DNA of 64,000 nucleotides from Saccopteryx bilineata (taxonomy: Eukaryota; Chordata; Mammalia; Chiroptera; Emballonuridae), in assembly GCF_036850765.1 (NCBI RefSeq), contig NC_089490.1, positions 289,832,982 to 289,896,981 of the forward strand, in the 5' to 3' direction. The translations under genes and the position numbers were made by a program. This document shows positions 1 through 10,370 of this stretch, piece after piece; positions within the stretch are counted from its first letter, which is position 1, and each line of letters starts with the position of its first letter. The notes beneath the pieces were generated by a model. That model did not search any database, was not told the origin of the DNA, and was given only the letters and a program-made list of their open reading frames with translations.

Positions 1-933
1 GATTGTGTCCCTTGGAAAGTCGATGGGTCTGGAGGTAGATGAGGGTGACATAAACGAGCTTGTTGAGGAACATGAGGAGGAACTCTCAACTGAGGAGTTG
101 AAGGAGCTACAGATGATGCAACATATGGAGCTTCTGCAAGAGATTAGTAGTGAGGAGGAAGTAGAGTTGGAGGAAGTGATTTCTATAAGTAAAATTAAAG
201 ACATTCTGCAATGTTGGAGAAGGCTTTCAAGTTTCATTGAAAAGAAACACCCAGACAAAGTTTCAACTGGTAATGCTTCAGCACTTTTTAATGACATATT
301 TTTGTAACATTTTAAAAGGCAGGCAAAAGCAAACCTCTTTGGATAGATTTTTATTCAAAAGTCCTGCCAGTGAACGTGCAGCCAAAAAGGCAAAAACAGG
401 TGATGATTAAATAAAAAATACGTTATGTTAAGCTTAGGTTAATTTTAAAGTTAAGAAAGTGCATTTTTTTACCGTTAAGTTTTTGTGGTTTCATTTTAAG
501 TAAAGAGAGTGCAGTTTTAGTTTTGTTTAAAGTAAAGAAAATGCAGTTTTAGTTTACATTAAGTGTTAAAAAAATGCAGTTTTAGTTTACGTGTCTACAG
601 TGCCTGCATCCCTTCCTCTCTCCCTCCTCCTTCGCCATTCACCTCCGTTAGCTGCATTCGTCTGTCTCCAAGGTAAGAGTACAGTACTAAATAACACATT
701 TTTCTTTTATTTCATATATTTTGTTATGCATTAGTAAAGTATACGTGTGTATTTCTTAATTAAAAACATCTTTCTTTCATAATTTAGGATGGTTTGGGGA
801 TGTTTCACAGGGCTGGAACAGATTAAATCTATTTCAGTTATTTTAAATGGGAGAAATTTGTTTGATATATGAGTTGACTGATTTATAAGCTCGGTTACAG
901 AACGAATTAAACTTGTATCTCAAGATACCACTG
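1..933 (+). mobile_element. Tigger-type (pogo/TcMar) DNA transposon, 3' part
   Basis: The stretch reads from the C-terminal coding end of a Tigger-type transposase into a 3' untranslated part and ends in a terminal inverted repeat. The end at about 900-933 (AACGAATTAAACTTGTATCT, then CAAGATACCACTG) matches the remembered Tigger terminus and is followed by TA (934-935), the usual Tc1/mariner target. The 5' part lies outside the window. The A/T-rich tandem-like motif 'gtgcattttt/ gtgcagttttag' recurs three to four times at 460-590. The copy is an inactive relic. Confidence 0.8.
5..410 (+). pseudogene. Tigger transposase C-terminal fragment (TIGD1-like)
   Basis: The open frame 5-307 encodes an acidic stretch (EEHEEELSTEELKEL, then EEEVELEE) followed by a helix and the motif HPDKVSTGNASALFND, which is the typical C-terminal tail of pogo/Tigger transposases such as TIGD1-like proteins. 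A TAA stop at 305-307 and a frame change follow. The remaining tail (TSLDRFLFK, then a basic AAKKAK end) continues in another frame from about 333 to the stop at 408-410. The DDE catalytic domain lies upstream of the window. With one stop and one frameshift this is a dead transposon gene, not a host gene. Confidence 0.8.
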
Positions 934-935
934 TA

Positions 936-1495
936 GTTACCCAAATCATGTGACCCCAAACAAACTCAGGGGTTTGCTTTTGAAGGCAAAAAAAAAGCAG
1001 GGGGTGGTGAGCACCTAGCCGAATCAGTTTTACAGAAGCAAAACAAGATTTTGGTTATCATTGGAACAATCTAGGGAGAGAGTCCTCAGCGAAGCATTTT
1101 ACAAAAAAAAGTAAAAGAATGTGCTCAGTTATCTTGGCCTTTTACAGAGTTTGTTAAGGCAGCATCCTGAGGGTTTTTCCATGATCCAGAGACATCTGGG
1201 AACATTTATGACCTTTACAGAACTAACATTATGGCTTTATACAACTCTTTTCATTTACTCATCTGCAAATCTTGCAAAACTCGTTCTATGGTCAGGGATA
1301 TGGTGTTTCTACATTTCACATATTCATTTTGAAATATTCCCTAATTTTTGTAAGCAGTATATTTATTCATATAAGTAAACAAACAGTTCTGTTTAGAGAT
1401 TTACATTTAACATATTTATTTATATAAGTAAATAAAAATCTTTACTAAATGTTAATCATCATAGATAAGGGCATTTATTTTTACCAAATAATAGG
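936..1495. other. AT-rich non-coding, nothing recognised
   Basis: No repeat family or credible reading frame could be recognised here. A short 85-codon open frame at 1121-1378 has no family resemblance or coding-like composition. Confidence 0.5.
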
Positions 1496-1852
1496 ATTCA
1501 TGTTAAGTGGAGTGAGAAGAAAAAACTTAAGACTATAAAGGACATGGAAATATGTTATTATTTTCTTTAAACTATTTTGAATATCTCAAAATGTAAATTT
1601 AATATATTTCAAAAGGAGTAAGAAAAAAAATCTCATAAACACAAAAGACAGTATGGTGATTACCAGAATAAAGGCAGGATGGGGGCAAGTAGAGAGTAAA
1701 GGGATAAATGGTGACAGAAGGAGACTTGACTTTGGGTGGTGAACACACAATACAATGATATACATATGATGTATTATAGAACTATATACCAGAAACCGAT
1801 ATAATTTTGTTAACCAATGTCACCTCAATAAACTTAATAAAAATTTTTAAAA
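1496..1852 (+). mobile_element. LINE L1 3' end (3'UTR fragment)
   Basis: The block carries the standard L1 3'UTR order: a 'gtatggtgattaccagaat' motif, 'gacttgactttgggtggtga', 'ttaaccaatgtcacctcaat' and an AATAAA-rich end with an A tail near 1850. It is a 5'-truncated, moderately diverged copy in plus orientation and holds no useful reading frame. Confidence 0.75.
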
Positions 1853-1929
1853 GTACATATTTACTATTACTGGTTCATAGAACGATTATTCTAAAATTTT
1901 TCTGAATCTATTTTCTTATTTAATATAAA

Positions 1930-2200
1930 TTTTGAAATAATTTTTTTAATTATTATTAAGTGAGAGGTGGGGAAGCAGAGACAAACTCCCACATGAGCCT
2001 AGTCCAGGATCCACCTGGTAAGCCCCCTACTAGTGGGCGTTACTCTGCCTATCTAAGGCCACTGCTGCTGTGCTGGCAATGAGCTATTACAGCACCTGAG
2101 GCAAAGCTGTGGAGCCGTACTCAGCGCCTGGGCCAACTTTGCTTGAACTGTTCAAGCCATGGCTGCAGGAAGGGAAGAATAAGAGAGAGAGATCAAAATA
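1930..2200 (-). mobile_element. Ves-type tRNA-derived SINE, tRNA head missing
   Basis: The minus-strand Ves body is recognisable ('gtgagaggtggggaagcaga', 'ccactagtgggcgttactct', 'gcacctgaggcaaagctg', then a purine-rich GAGAGAGA end). The tRNA-like head expected at the right end is absent, so the copy is truncated. It is older than the near-consensus Ves copies elsewhere in the window. Confidence 0.75.
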
Positions 2201-2327
2201 TATTATAAAATAAAATATTAGAGCCCTCAAAATGTTTTCATATATGCAGAATTCCATCCACTTTTGTATATGTTTTTATAGCCTTAATCTTTGAAGTATA
2301 GGGGGACTAACTGCAAACTATTTTGTT

Positions 2328-2679
2328 CAGGGGTAATCAATCTCTTTATACCTACCACCCACTTTTGTATCTCTGTAAGTAGTAAAATTTTCTAACTGCT
2401 CACCGGTTCCACAGTAATGGTGATTTATAAAGTAGGGAAGTAACTTTACTTTATTAAGTTTATAAAACAGAGCTACAACAAGTTAAAGCATATAATAATA
2501 ATTACTTACCAGTTACTTTATGTCAGATTTTTTACTAAATTTGGCAGAATAAATTTTTTAAAACAACTTACTATAGTTAAATCTATCTTTTTATTTATAC
2601 TTTGGTTTCTCCACTACTGCCCACCATGAAAGCTGGAATGCCCACTAGTGGGCGGTAGGGACCAGGTTCACTACCACTG
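2328..2679. mobile_element. Non-autonomous hAT transposon (352 bp) with inverted ends
   Basis: The left end CAGGGGTAATCAATC and right end GGTTCACTACCACTG are inverse complements with a few mismatches. The flanks ATTTTGTT (2320-2327) and ATTTAGTT (2680-2687) agree at 7 of 8 bases, as expected for an 8-bp hAT target duplication. The interior contains pairs of subterminal motifs (CCACCCACTTTTG near the left; CCCACTAGTGGGCGG near the right). There is no transposase frame, so the element would need one in trans. Confidence 0.85.
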
Positions 2680-2689
2680 ATTTAGTTCA

Positions 2690-3361
2690 TGCTTCTTTCA
2701 TTGAAATTTGAAAAATTCTACATTTCTATTTCCTTTGTTTATCACTGACTTTTGAAGTTTGATGACAAAATAAATATATTTATAAGTTGTTTTACCACTG
2801 TGCCTGGGTCTTGAGAATTTTTTTCCTTATCTAAGATATAATAGCTTTATTAGGATATATCTTGGAGTTGATTGTCATGGTTAATTTTTCTGAGTATGTA
2901 GTAGTATATTTTATTTTATTCAGATGATACTAATTTTATTATTTTTCCCTTACACTAGTAGATAAAGCAAAATTTGTAAGTTGGCTACAAAAAAATACTA
3001 GTTCTTTTTTTTAAATTTCTAGTTTCCCATTATCTTTCCAAACAAGCTATAGCAACATTATTAAAAAGATTAAAAAAAAAAAATCTGAAAGATCTAAAAG
3101 TTTAGATTTCTCAAAATTCTTTAGAGTACAATATTTTCAGTTTTCACTGACTGGAATAAAGATGTTATTTTTTTTAAAAATAGAATTTTTCAAATGGTTT
3201 ATTGTATTTAAAGATGCTAAACTTTGGTGTTTTTTCCAATAGTTAAGAAAAAATATATAATTTACATAAATGTACATTCTATACCTGTCCCATTTTGCTT
3301 TTTAGACTGTTTAAATAACTAAAATGTCAACACTGTATGTTAAAATAAAAAATTAGAGTTA
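2690..3361. other. AT-rich unique sequence
   Basis: Very AT-rich, with several A or T runs. No gene, no recognisable repeat and no structured motif seen. Confidence 0.5.
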
Positions 3362-3382
3362 AAGTATATATTACTTTTAATT

Positions 3383-3696
3383 TTTGTGTGTGTGTGACAG
3401 AGACAGAGAGAGGGACAGATAGGGAAGGACAGACAGGAAGGGAGAGAGATGAGAAGCATCAATTCTTTGTTGCAGCACCTTAGTGTTCATTGATTGCTTT
3501 CTCACATGTGCCTTGACTGGGGGGCTACAGCAGAGCGATTGACCCCTTGTTCAAGCCAGTGACCTTGGGCTAAAGCTGGTGAGCCTTGCTCAAACCAGAT
3601 GAGCCCACACTCAAGTTGGCAACCTAGAGGTTTTGAATCTGGGTCTTCCATGTCCCAGTATGATGCTCTATCCACTGCACCACTGCCTGGTCCTCC
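3383..3696 (-). mobile_element. tRNA-derived SINE (long 'CCTGACC' bat type), with target duplication
   Basis: A minus-strand SINE of about 310 bp. It starts with a GT-rich tail and GACAGAGACAGAGAGAGGGAC, has 'agaagcatcaattctttgtt', the middle 'ctacagcagagcgattgacc', and ends with 'ctatccactgcaccactgcc', the reversed tRNA-like A-box region. A perfect 21-bp direct repeat flanks it (3362-3382 and 3697-3717, starting AAGTATATATTAC). Confidence 0.9.
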
Positions 3697-3717
3697 AAGT
3701 ATATATTACTTTTAATT

Positions 3718-4962
3718 AGTATCTTTTATTTTTCTTCATAATTCACCCTTTAAAATATAAAAACTATATGTTTCTTCAAATGGATGGCTTGGAAGATGTT
3801 TCATAAATGTAGTAAATAAATAATTAAAATTTCATGACAAATAAGCAAACAAACAAACAACCTCATAGCTATGTCTTGGCTAAATACTCAAGGGTTAATA
3901 TGGCCCTGTTGTTCAAGTGCCTTCTTCTTAAAGAGAAATTATATATTGTAATATATTTTTTGTGCTTTAAACATTTATGTAACTAACCATTAATAGTAAA
4001 AATTTACCAGTTATATAATTTGCTTATACATAATACTAAATTTTTACATAGCATATAACAGAAAACAGGTCTTATCTTTATAAAAAAAAATGTTCTTAAA
4101 AGAAGCCTGGAAGTTAATAACAGATAGAATTAATTTCTACTAGATAAAAATAAGTTATATGGGTTTCATAGAATTTTCACATTGCTTTGGATAAGTATTG
4201 GGCAAAAACAAACTACTTTTTTGGAAACATTTTCAAAGGAACATTATCATCTATTCCATTTGGTACTCTTATATTATCTTCTTAATAAAGAAAACTACCA
4301 GCTTTTCCTTATTATTTTCTTTCAAGTTTACTAAAATAACAGAAGTTAAACAATGAAAAAGTTATTAAACTTTCCCAAAAACTGAAGCAAAATTGTATTC
4401 CCCTTTGTATTCATTTAATATATAATATGTAGATTCCAAGAGACTCGATTGACAAATTAAAGCAGGGTGCCATTCCATCTCTTTTTAAAAGAATGTGACA
4501 CTACTTTTTTTCATTCTAAACACTATGAAAATATTATTTGCTCACTTTTCAAAGCAAGAGATCTACAAATTTCAGGGTTTTTTTGCCTTCTATTCAATAT
4601 TTTATCCTGTAATAATTTTATCATTGCCACTGTCAGTGGCAATTTAGTCAACACCCAATTTAGGTAAGTACAGGGCTAGATTATATAGCTATACCAAAAT
4701 TAATAAATATAAATAAATAAATAAATAAATTGATCACCCAAACCGAAGAGACTTGAGGCATAGCCTAATACAAATGCCTAATACATATTCATCTATTGAC
4801 TGACTGATTCTATATGATCTCCTAGGTCTCTTTGAATGTTAAATTTATAGAAATCTATTTTAAGAGCATTCAAATAAAATAATCTATAGAAAGTTAAAGA
4901 AACACTTCTGAAATAGACTTAAAAAATCAAAGTTATTTTTTCCTGTAGTATGTAATAAAAAT
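3718..4962. other. AT-rich unique sequence with an (AAAT)n run
   Basis: No family recognised. An (AAAT)n simple repeat lies at about 4703-4733. The open frame at 4467-4667 is not supported by anything else. Confidence 0.5.
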
Positions 4963-4977
4963 AAATAGTAAATTTTC

Positions 4978-5106
4978 AGCATGACCTGTGATGGCACAGT
5001 GGATAAAGTATCAACCTGGAATGCTGAGGTCACTGGTTTGAAATCCCAGGCTTGCCTGGTCAGGGCATATAAAGGAAGCAAGTACAAGTCCATGCATCCC
5101 ACTCCA

Positions 5107-5164
<58 letters not shown>

Positions 5165-5208
5165 CTTTTGCTTCTCTCTCTAAAAAAATCAATAAATAAA
5201 AATAGTAA
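4978..5208 (+). mobile_element. tRNA-derived SINE ('GACCTGTGATGGCACAG' head)
   Basis: The head ATGACCTGTGATGGCACAGT is followed by a B-box-like GGTTTGAAATCCC, 'gcttgcctggtcagggcata' and a pyrimidine tail. It is flanked by a 15-bp direct repeat AAATAGTAAATTTTC at 4963-4977 and 5209-5223. The tail has expanded into a TTTC microsatellite. Short frames on both strands across it are by-products of the repeat. Confidence 0.9.
5108..5165 (+). repeat. (TTTC)n microsatellite
   Basis: About 14 uninterrupted TTTC units inside the 3' tail of the SINE, likely grown from its CT-rich tail and probably length-variable. Confidence 0.95.
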
Positions 5209-5582
5209 AAATAGTAAATTTTCTAAAGTCTGTAGTCTATCTTATATTCAAGCAAAAGAGAATAAATAACTCCTAGTGAGGATTAAAAAAATCATGGGTC
5301 AGTGTGTAACCAGGATTAAATATGCTGTATTACTGATTTATTGATATTAGTCTGACTCGTCATAAAATAGAACTAAATAAAAATAAACTAACAAAGCAAG
5401 CCTATAAAAGAATTTCAATAAAATATCAAATTCAGCTTGCTGCTCTTAAAGCTGTGATTCAATATTATAAATTTAGTAACCACAATTATGTATTCTGTAA
5501 TAAATCAATAGTATATAATCAATCTTGTGTTTTCACTCCGGCCAAACTTTCAATACAGTTAAAAGACCTGTTCCCCTCTGGC

Positions 5583-6312
5583 TGACACACTCCAAGGGTT
5601 AACATCCAAGCAAAAAGAATAACTACTTATCCTCACTGCCACCACACTGAGGCTTACAATTCTTATTCTCATTCAAGGCCAAGAAGACAACCTGACTGTG
5701 GGAATGTGTTGACACTTGTTACATGAAACAGAAATCTTGGTTTGTAAGGTACTTGTTAGCTTCAATTGCTGTAAAAGACAAAGGGACAAATTCTGGCTTT
5801 CAGGTATGCCGGCTCCCGCACACAGACAGACCTTCATCCGCTTATCTGAGCAAATTGTGCTGAGTCCCCTCAGCAAAGAACCCTCAACCCCTTCCTTTTG
5901 ATTCTTTTGTTCTAATTTTGCTTATTCTTGTCCTAATTTTATTTCCCCTATTCCTTCTCCCTTCTTATATAAATCCTTGCTTGAACCAGAAAAGGCAGAT
6001 GATAGAGAGGAGAGAGAGACAGAGAGAGAGAAGGGGGGGAGGAGCTAGAAGCATCAACTCCCATATGTGCCTTGACCAGGCAAGCCCAAGGTTTCAAACC
6101 GGCGACCTCGGCATTTCCAGGTCGACACTTTATCCACTGCGCCACCACGGGCCGGGCTATGTAGATGAGTTTTGAAGATAGGAGTTACCTCCTGCATCTC
6201 AGATGAGACAGGCACTTAAATAAACCTCTTTCCTTTCACCTAGCACTTGTGTCCGGTAATCAATGATCATGGAGATAGGCAGCCGAACCTGAGGGTCATT
6301 TTCCCGGTTTCA
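5583..6312 (+). mobile_element. Probable solo LTR (gammaretrovirus-like ERV1), split by a SINE
   Basis: The right part has an LTR-like 3' end: an AATAAA at about 6218, 'cctctttcctttcacc', then 'gtgtccggtaatc' and 'gccgaacctgagggtc', resembling R-U5 of ERV1 LTRs, ending near GGTTTCA (6312). A U3-like start TGACACACTCCAAGGGTT is placed at 5583, but no target duplication was found, so both limits are estimates. The SINE at 5988-6160 interrupts it. No gag, pol or env sequence is adjacent. Confidence 0.5.
5988..6160 (-). mobile_element. Short tRNA-derived SINE, minus, nested in the LTR
   Basis: The sequence runs from a purine tail (GAGAGAGACAGAGAGAGAGA) through 'agaagcatcaactcccatat' and 'ccttgaccaggcaagcccaa' to 'tttatccactgcgccaccac', the mirror of the copy at 62911. 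It is well conserved and therefore younger than the LTR it interrupts. Confidence 0.85.
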
Positions 6313-8207
6313 AATGAGCAAGACCGGGTGTGATTCTCAAATCAACAACATTCCCATTGCAGCTGTGGGGACGCAGCAGAGTGGAGCAAAATTCAATAAA
6401 TATACTTTTGTTATCTTTAAAGAAACTATGGTATTCTTCTACTTTTTTCTTAAGTATAATCCTTTCTTTTTCTCTGTTTGTTTATATTGGTAGATTTTGA
6501 ATTTCTTATTTAAGGGGACATTTTATGCTCAGTTATTTACTTGAGTATTCTTAAGTCCATTTGTAGGTATGTCTGCAGGTTTTCTTCTCCTTTACGCTTG
6601 CGTTTTTAGTGGAAACTTTACTCAATTTCTAGGTGTTGCATTTTGTTTTCTAATTTTTGTTGTTATTTTTTATGTATTCATGGTAAGAAATTCATATAAT
6701 GTGCAAAGGCATTGCCACATTTTCCAAGAGAACAAGTTTCATGTTGAAGGGGGAAAGGAGAGGCTGGGAAGAGGAAAAATAACACAGAAAATGGAAATGT
6801 AAGTTCTGAAGATTTCCTTTTTAGTTGTTTCATAAATATGTCTTCATAGAGGTTATAAATTGTGTATTATGTTCAGAATACTTGTGTTTTTTAAAAAAAA
6901 CAGAGTTTTTTTAAAAAAATAATTGCTCTTTAAAAACGTATTTTTAAGTTATTCAAACTAAATTTTAGTTAGTGATTGAATTATAGGATTTAAGTAAATG
7001 TTTTGGTGAATGTCCAATCCCACTAGAACAAATCCATTTTTGTTTATATAGATCAAGACTTTGAGGAAAACTGTATCAACAAAGTAGATATTCTTAGCAC
7101 ATGACTGCCTCCAAGTCTGTGTTATACCAAAAAGCCAATACACTTGAAGTTCGATTGCCACCAGTTCAAACCTCTGCTGAAGTAGTCAATTTATTTGCCT
7201 TTGTGATGGTCAAGCTTCACCTTGCTAATCTAAATCTAATCAATTTTGTATAAACAAATAAAACAAATCTCTCTACTACTTGTAAGTATTCACTAGTTTA
7301 TTTACCCTATGAATAGTAGAATAAGTATTCTGATTTCTTAATGAATATATAATTATAAATATTTCATCATATTAAAATGGATTTGGCATATTGATGTTCA
7401 TTTTATTATTTTTTAAATTGTATATTCCATATTTTCTTAATTCTTTTTATATTTTAAAATATAGTGAGGTAATTAGAAAATATAGTCCTTATTTTTGAAA
7501 TAAAAAAAGGCCAATAAGCTGTTTATTCCATAAGCATCTTATTTTACATTCCCATTATGTTCCTTTCTGATATCTCAACACTAAATCACAAGAATTTCAA
7601 TTTCAGAACACTTTGAAAAAGAAACTACATCTCCTGTTATAGACTTTAAAAGGGTAAACTTTAACTTTTTCTATTAATGCTCCTGTAAATACTCTTCTTT
7701 GAAAAATAACACTGACTAAATTAGCATAATATTAAAACATAAAACAGTTTTAATTAATGCTACTTTAAAATAATCTCACATAGTAAAATTTATAAGAAAT
7801 TAAAAATAAGGTGGCTACATATTGATGAAACATTTGTGACTATCCTAGTGAAACACCCCAATTTTTCTAACATGTCAGTGTCTGATGGACAATGTTTACT
7901 CCTATCAAAACATTAAACTTAAAATGATTGTGTTAAAAATACCACAGTCAGGCTACAGGACTGATTTAGGATAGGAAGTAAACTAGGGATCAGGAAAAGG
8001 ACAGATTCTTCCTGATCAGTCTGACAGGGCAGCAGGCCTAACTAATACTTGTTCTTGGCACCATCACCCTAAAATACAATTGTCAGAACATACAATTATC
8101 TGCCAAATTTTATTATGTTGGCAATCTAGTTTCTATTGCTTAACTCTTAATCTGCTCATAAAAGGTAAGAAAGTCTGATTAAATGTAATAGCTCTAACGT
8201 TAAATAT
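6313..8207. other. AT-rich unique sequence, nothing recognised
   Basis: No convincing gene or repeat family. The open frames at 6569-6802 and 6958-7161 are short and have no recognisable domain. Confidence 0.45.
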
Positions 8208-8318
8208 TTCTTTCTTTCTTTCTTCTTTCTTTCTTTCTTCTTTCTCTTCCTTCCTCCCTCCCTCCCTCCCTCCCTCCCTCCCTCCCTCCCTCACTCCCTC
8301 ACTCCCTCACTCCCTCAC
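8207..8318 (+). repeat. Compound (TTTC)n / (CCCT)n microsatellite
   Basis: TTTC units at about 8207-8243 pass into about ten CCTC units and then CCCTCACT variants up to the Ves SINE. Polypyrimidine on the plus strand throughout; it is the expanded tail side of the adjacent minus-strand SINE. Confidence 0.9.
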
Positions 8319-8557
8319 GACCAGAGCCACTCTAACGCCTGGGGCAGAGGCCAAGGAGCCATCCCCAGCGCCCGGGCCATCTTTGCTCCAATGGAGCCTT
8401 GGCTGTGGGAGGGGAAGAGAGAGACAGAGAGGAAGGAGAGAGGGAGGGGTGGAGAAGCAGATGGGCGCTTCTCCTGTGTGCCCTGGCTGGGAATCGAACC
8501 CGGGACTCCTGCATGCCAGGCCGATGCTCTACCGCTGAGCCAACCAGCCAGGGCCAC
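8319..8557 (-). mobile_element. Ves SINE, minus, near-consensus
   Basis: Reads on the minus strand from a clean tRNA-like head (GCCCTGGCTGGTTGGCTCAG at the right end, with B-box GGTTCGATTCC) to the Ves body with 'ccaaggctccattggagcaa' and 'gaggccaaggagccatcccc' on the plus strand. The small number of differences from other copies marks it as young. Open frames of 66-80 codons on both strands across it are repeat by-products. Confidence 0.9.
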
Positions 8558-9239
8558 AACTATGTTTCTTGATTCTGAAGTTTCTATTTAAACAATACGC
8601 CAGATTAACTTTTTTAGTATTTTGTGAAATGCTTGCTATATGTCAGTGTTGGGTAAATAAGTTTGTAAAATTTGTGTTATTTGACTTTGTTCACTTTTAT
8701 TGTTAAAAATGGCCACTGCCTAGGTAAATTACGCTGCCAGGTAAAACTGCTAATTACCTTCCTGCTTGGGAATGGGCTTTACTATTCTAACATGTGCTGG
8801 AGGAGGAGTTTTTACACCAAGAAAATTTTGTGAAGAAGAAGAAAGCCAACATAACAGACTGCTGAAGGGGAAGCTAGTTTGTGCAGAGATGAGAAGGGAG
8901 AAGATGTGCTGATGGGAACCAGAGGTGACTGAACTGGTGAGGGCCTTTGATTCTGGGAAAACCTGGATGTGTCAGTAGCTTTGTGAATGCTGAATGAGTG
9001 TTTGTTTTTACTCACCTGCCGGGTGCAAGGCTATAAAGGAATGGCCATCAGTTTTTGGCTTCGCAATTTCTTTACCATCTATCTGAATATAATGTAAACC
9101 TGCATGTGCCTGGCTGTGGTGGCAGTGACTACTGGCCATACTTAAAGTTAGGTACTACTATGCATTCTTTAAAAAATTTATTGTATTATTTTAAAATATT
9201 ACATTGTAGGTACTGTATTTTTCCACATTTTATATAAGG
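8558..9239. other. Unassigned block, GC-richer part at about 8700-9120
   Basis: The 8700-9120 portion is clearly less AT-rich than its flanks and free of simple repeats, with purine-rich stretches ('gaagaagaagaaagccaaca', 'gggaagctagtttgtgcaga'). I suspect an old LTR or other interspersed repeat but could not name it and found no terminal repeats. There is a short reverse frame (8812-9015) without resemblance. Confidence 0.4.
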
Positions 9240-9372
9240 ATCATAATCAAAGAACCTATTATATAGTACATATCAGGATCACAAAGCTATTAAGTGGTTC
9301 AACCAAGACATGAAATCAGAAAGTCTGGTTCTAAATTTCATGTTCACTATTACCATACTATACCTTTCTCAT
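9240..9372 (-). mobile_element. MIR SINE relic
   Basis: Minus-strand MIR-like core: 'gatcacaaagctattaagtg', then 'aagtctggttctaaatttca' and 'ttaccatactatacc' align with the MIR tRNA-to-core region in reverse. Old and highly diverged. Confidence 0.55.
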
Positions 9373-9940
9373 GAATTAAAATAAATAGATTTACATAGTT
9401 AGAAAATCCTAAATCTTAAAAGAAAGCAAGAGATGATGTATTTATATTCTTTTTAAAGATGACTATGTTAAAAGAAATTTAATTATCTGTCTAGGGACAA
9501 AATTCCTCCACCTATATTCAATAACCTGTTACAGCAGTTCATCAGATTTTCAATTATAAAATCTATTCTTTTTGGATCCAACCCAGCCTTTCTACAATTT
9601 AATCTGTTACTTCTAATTCTGTCTTTGGAGACAGAGATCAGAAAACTGGTGTCATCCTTATAATAATACTTTACACAAGTGAAAACCCTAAACTAAAATA
9701 TTATGAACTTGCAAAGAGGAATAAAAGAAACAGCAGTGGGAATTGAGAGGAATTAAGTTGGTTCTAGTTAAATACAATATAGCTCAGTGTCCTTTGATGT
9801 GCTTGTCTCAACTGAATATAAAAAGACTTTAAAATATTTTTGAAGTGACAATGTTTAATAAAATTATATAGCTTTGAAGTGTACCATTCTATAATGCATT
9901 ATCTGTACATTGTACTGTTTTCACCACTCCAAGTCAATAA

Positions 9941-9946
9941 ATCCAT

Positions 9947-9994
<48 letters not shown>

Positions 9995-10358
9995 TTTTGT
10001 GTGTGAGAGACAGGAGGAGAGGCAGAGAGACAGAGTTCCAAATGCGCCTCAACCCGGATCAACCCTGCAAGCCCACTAGGGGGTGGTGATGCTCTGTTCA
10101 TCGGGGACCAGTGCTTTGTTGCTGAGCAACCAAGTCATTTTTTTTTTACGTCTGAGGTAGAGGCCATGGAGCCCTCCTCAGCACTGGAGAAGAACTCTCT
10201 CAAGCCAACTGAGATATGGCTGTGAGAGTGGGTTGGGGTTGGGTCCAGGGAGGGGTGGAGAACCTGATGGTGTCTTCTCTTATGTGCCTTGACAGGAATC
10301 GAACACTGGACTTCCACACACCTGCCAATGCTCTACCACTGAGCTACAGACCAGGGCC
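9941..10358 (-). mobile_element. Ves-type SINE, minus, with (TTTA)n tail and target duplication
   Basis: The left side is the tail turned into a TTTA microsatellite (about 9946-9992), followed by a long diverged Ves body and the reversed head ('ctctaccactgagctacaga' and CCAGGGC). A perfect 12-bp direct repeat CCAAGTCAATAA flanks the element (9929-9940, 10359-10370). It sits in what may be an old minus-strand L1 fragment (9870-9930). Confidence 0.9.
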
Positions 10359-10370
10359 CCAAGTCAATAA

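Noticed and set aside
1121..1378. 85-codon plus-strand frame
   Set aside because: No domain, start context or neighbouring exon signal; expected by chance in AT-rich DNA.
8519..8557. tRNA-like sequence with A- and B-box motifs
   Set aside because: These are the heads of tRNA-derived SINEs (also at 41272, 46337, 48640, 48887), not folded tRNA genes: they continue into the SINE body and lack a full cloverleaf.
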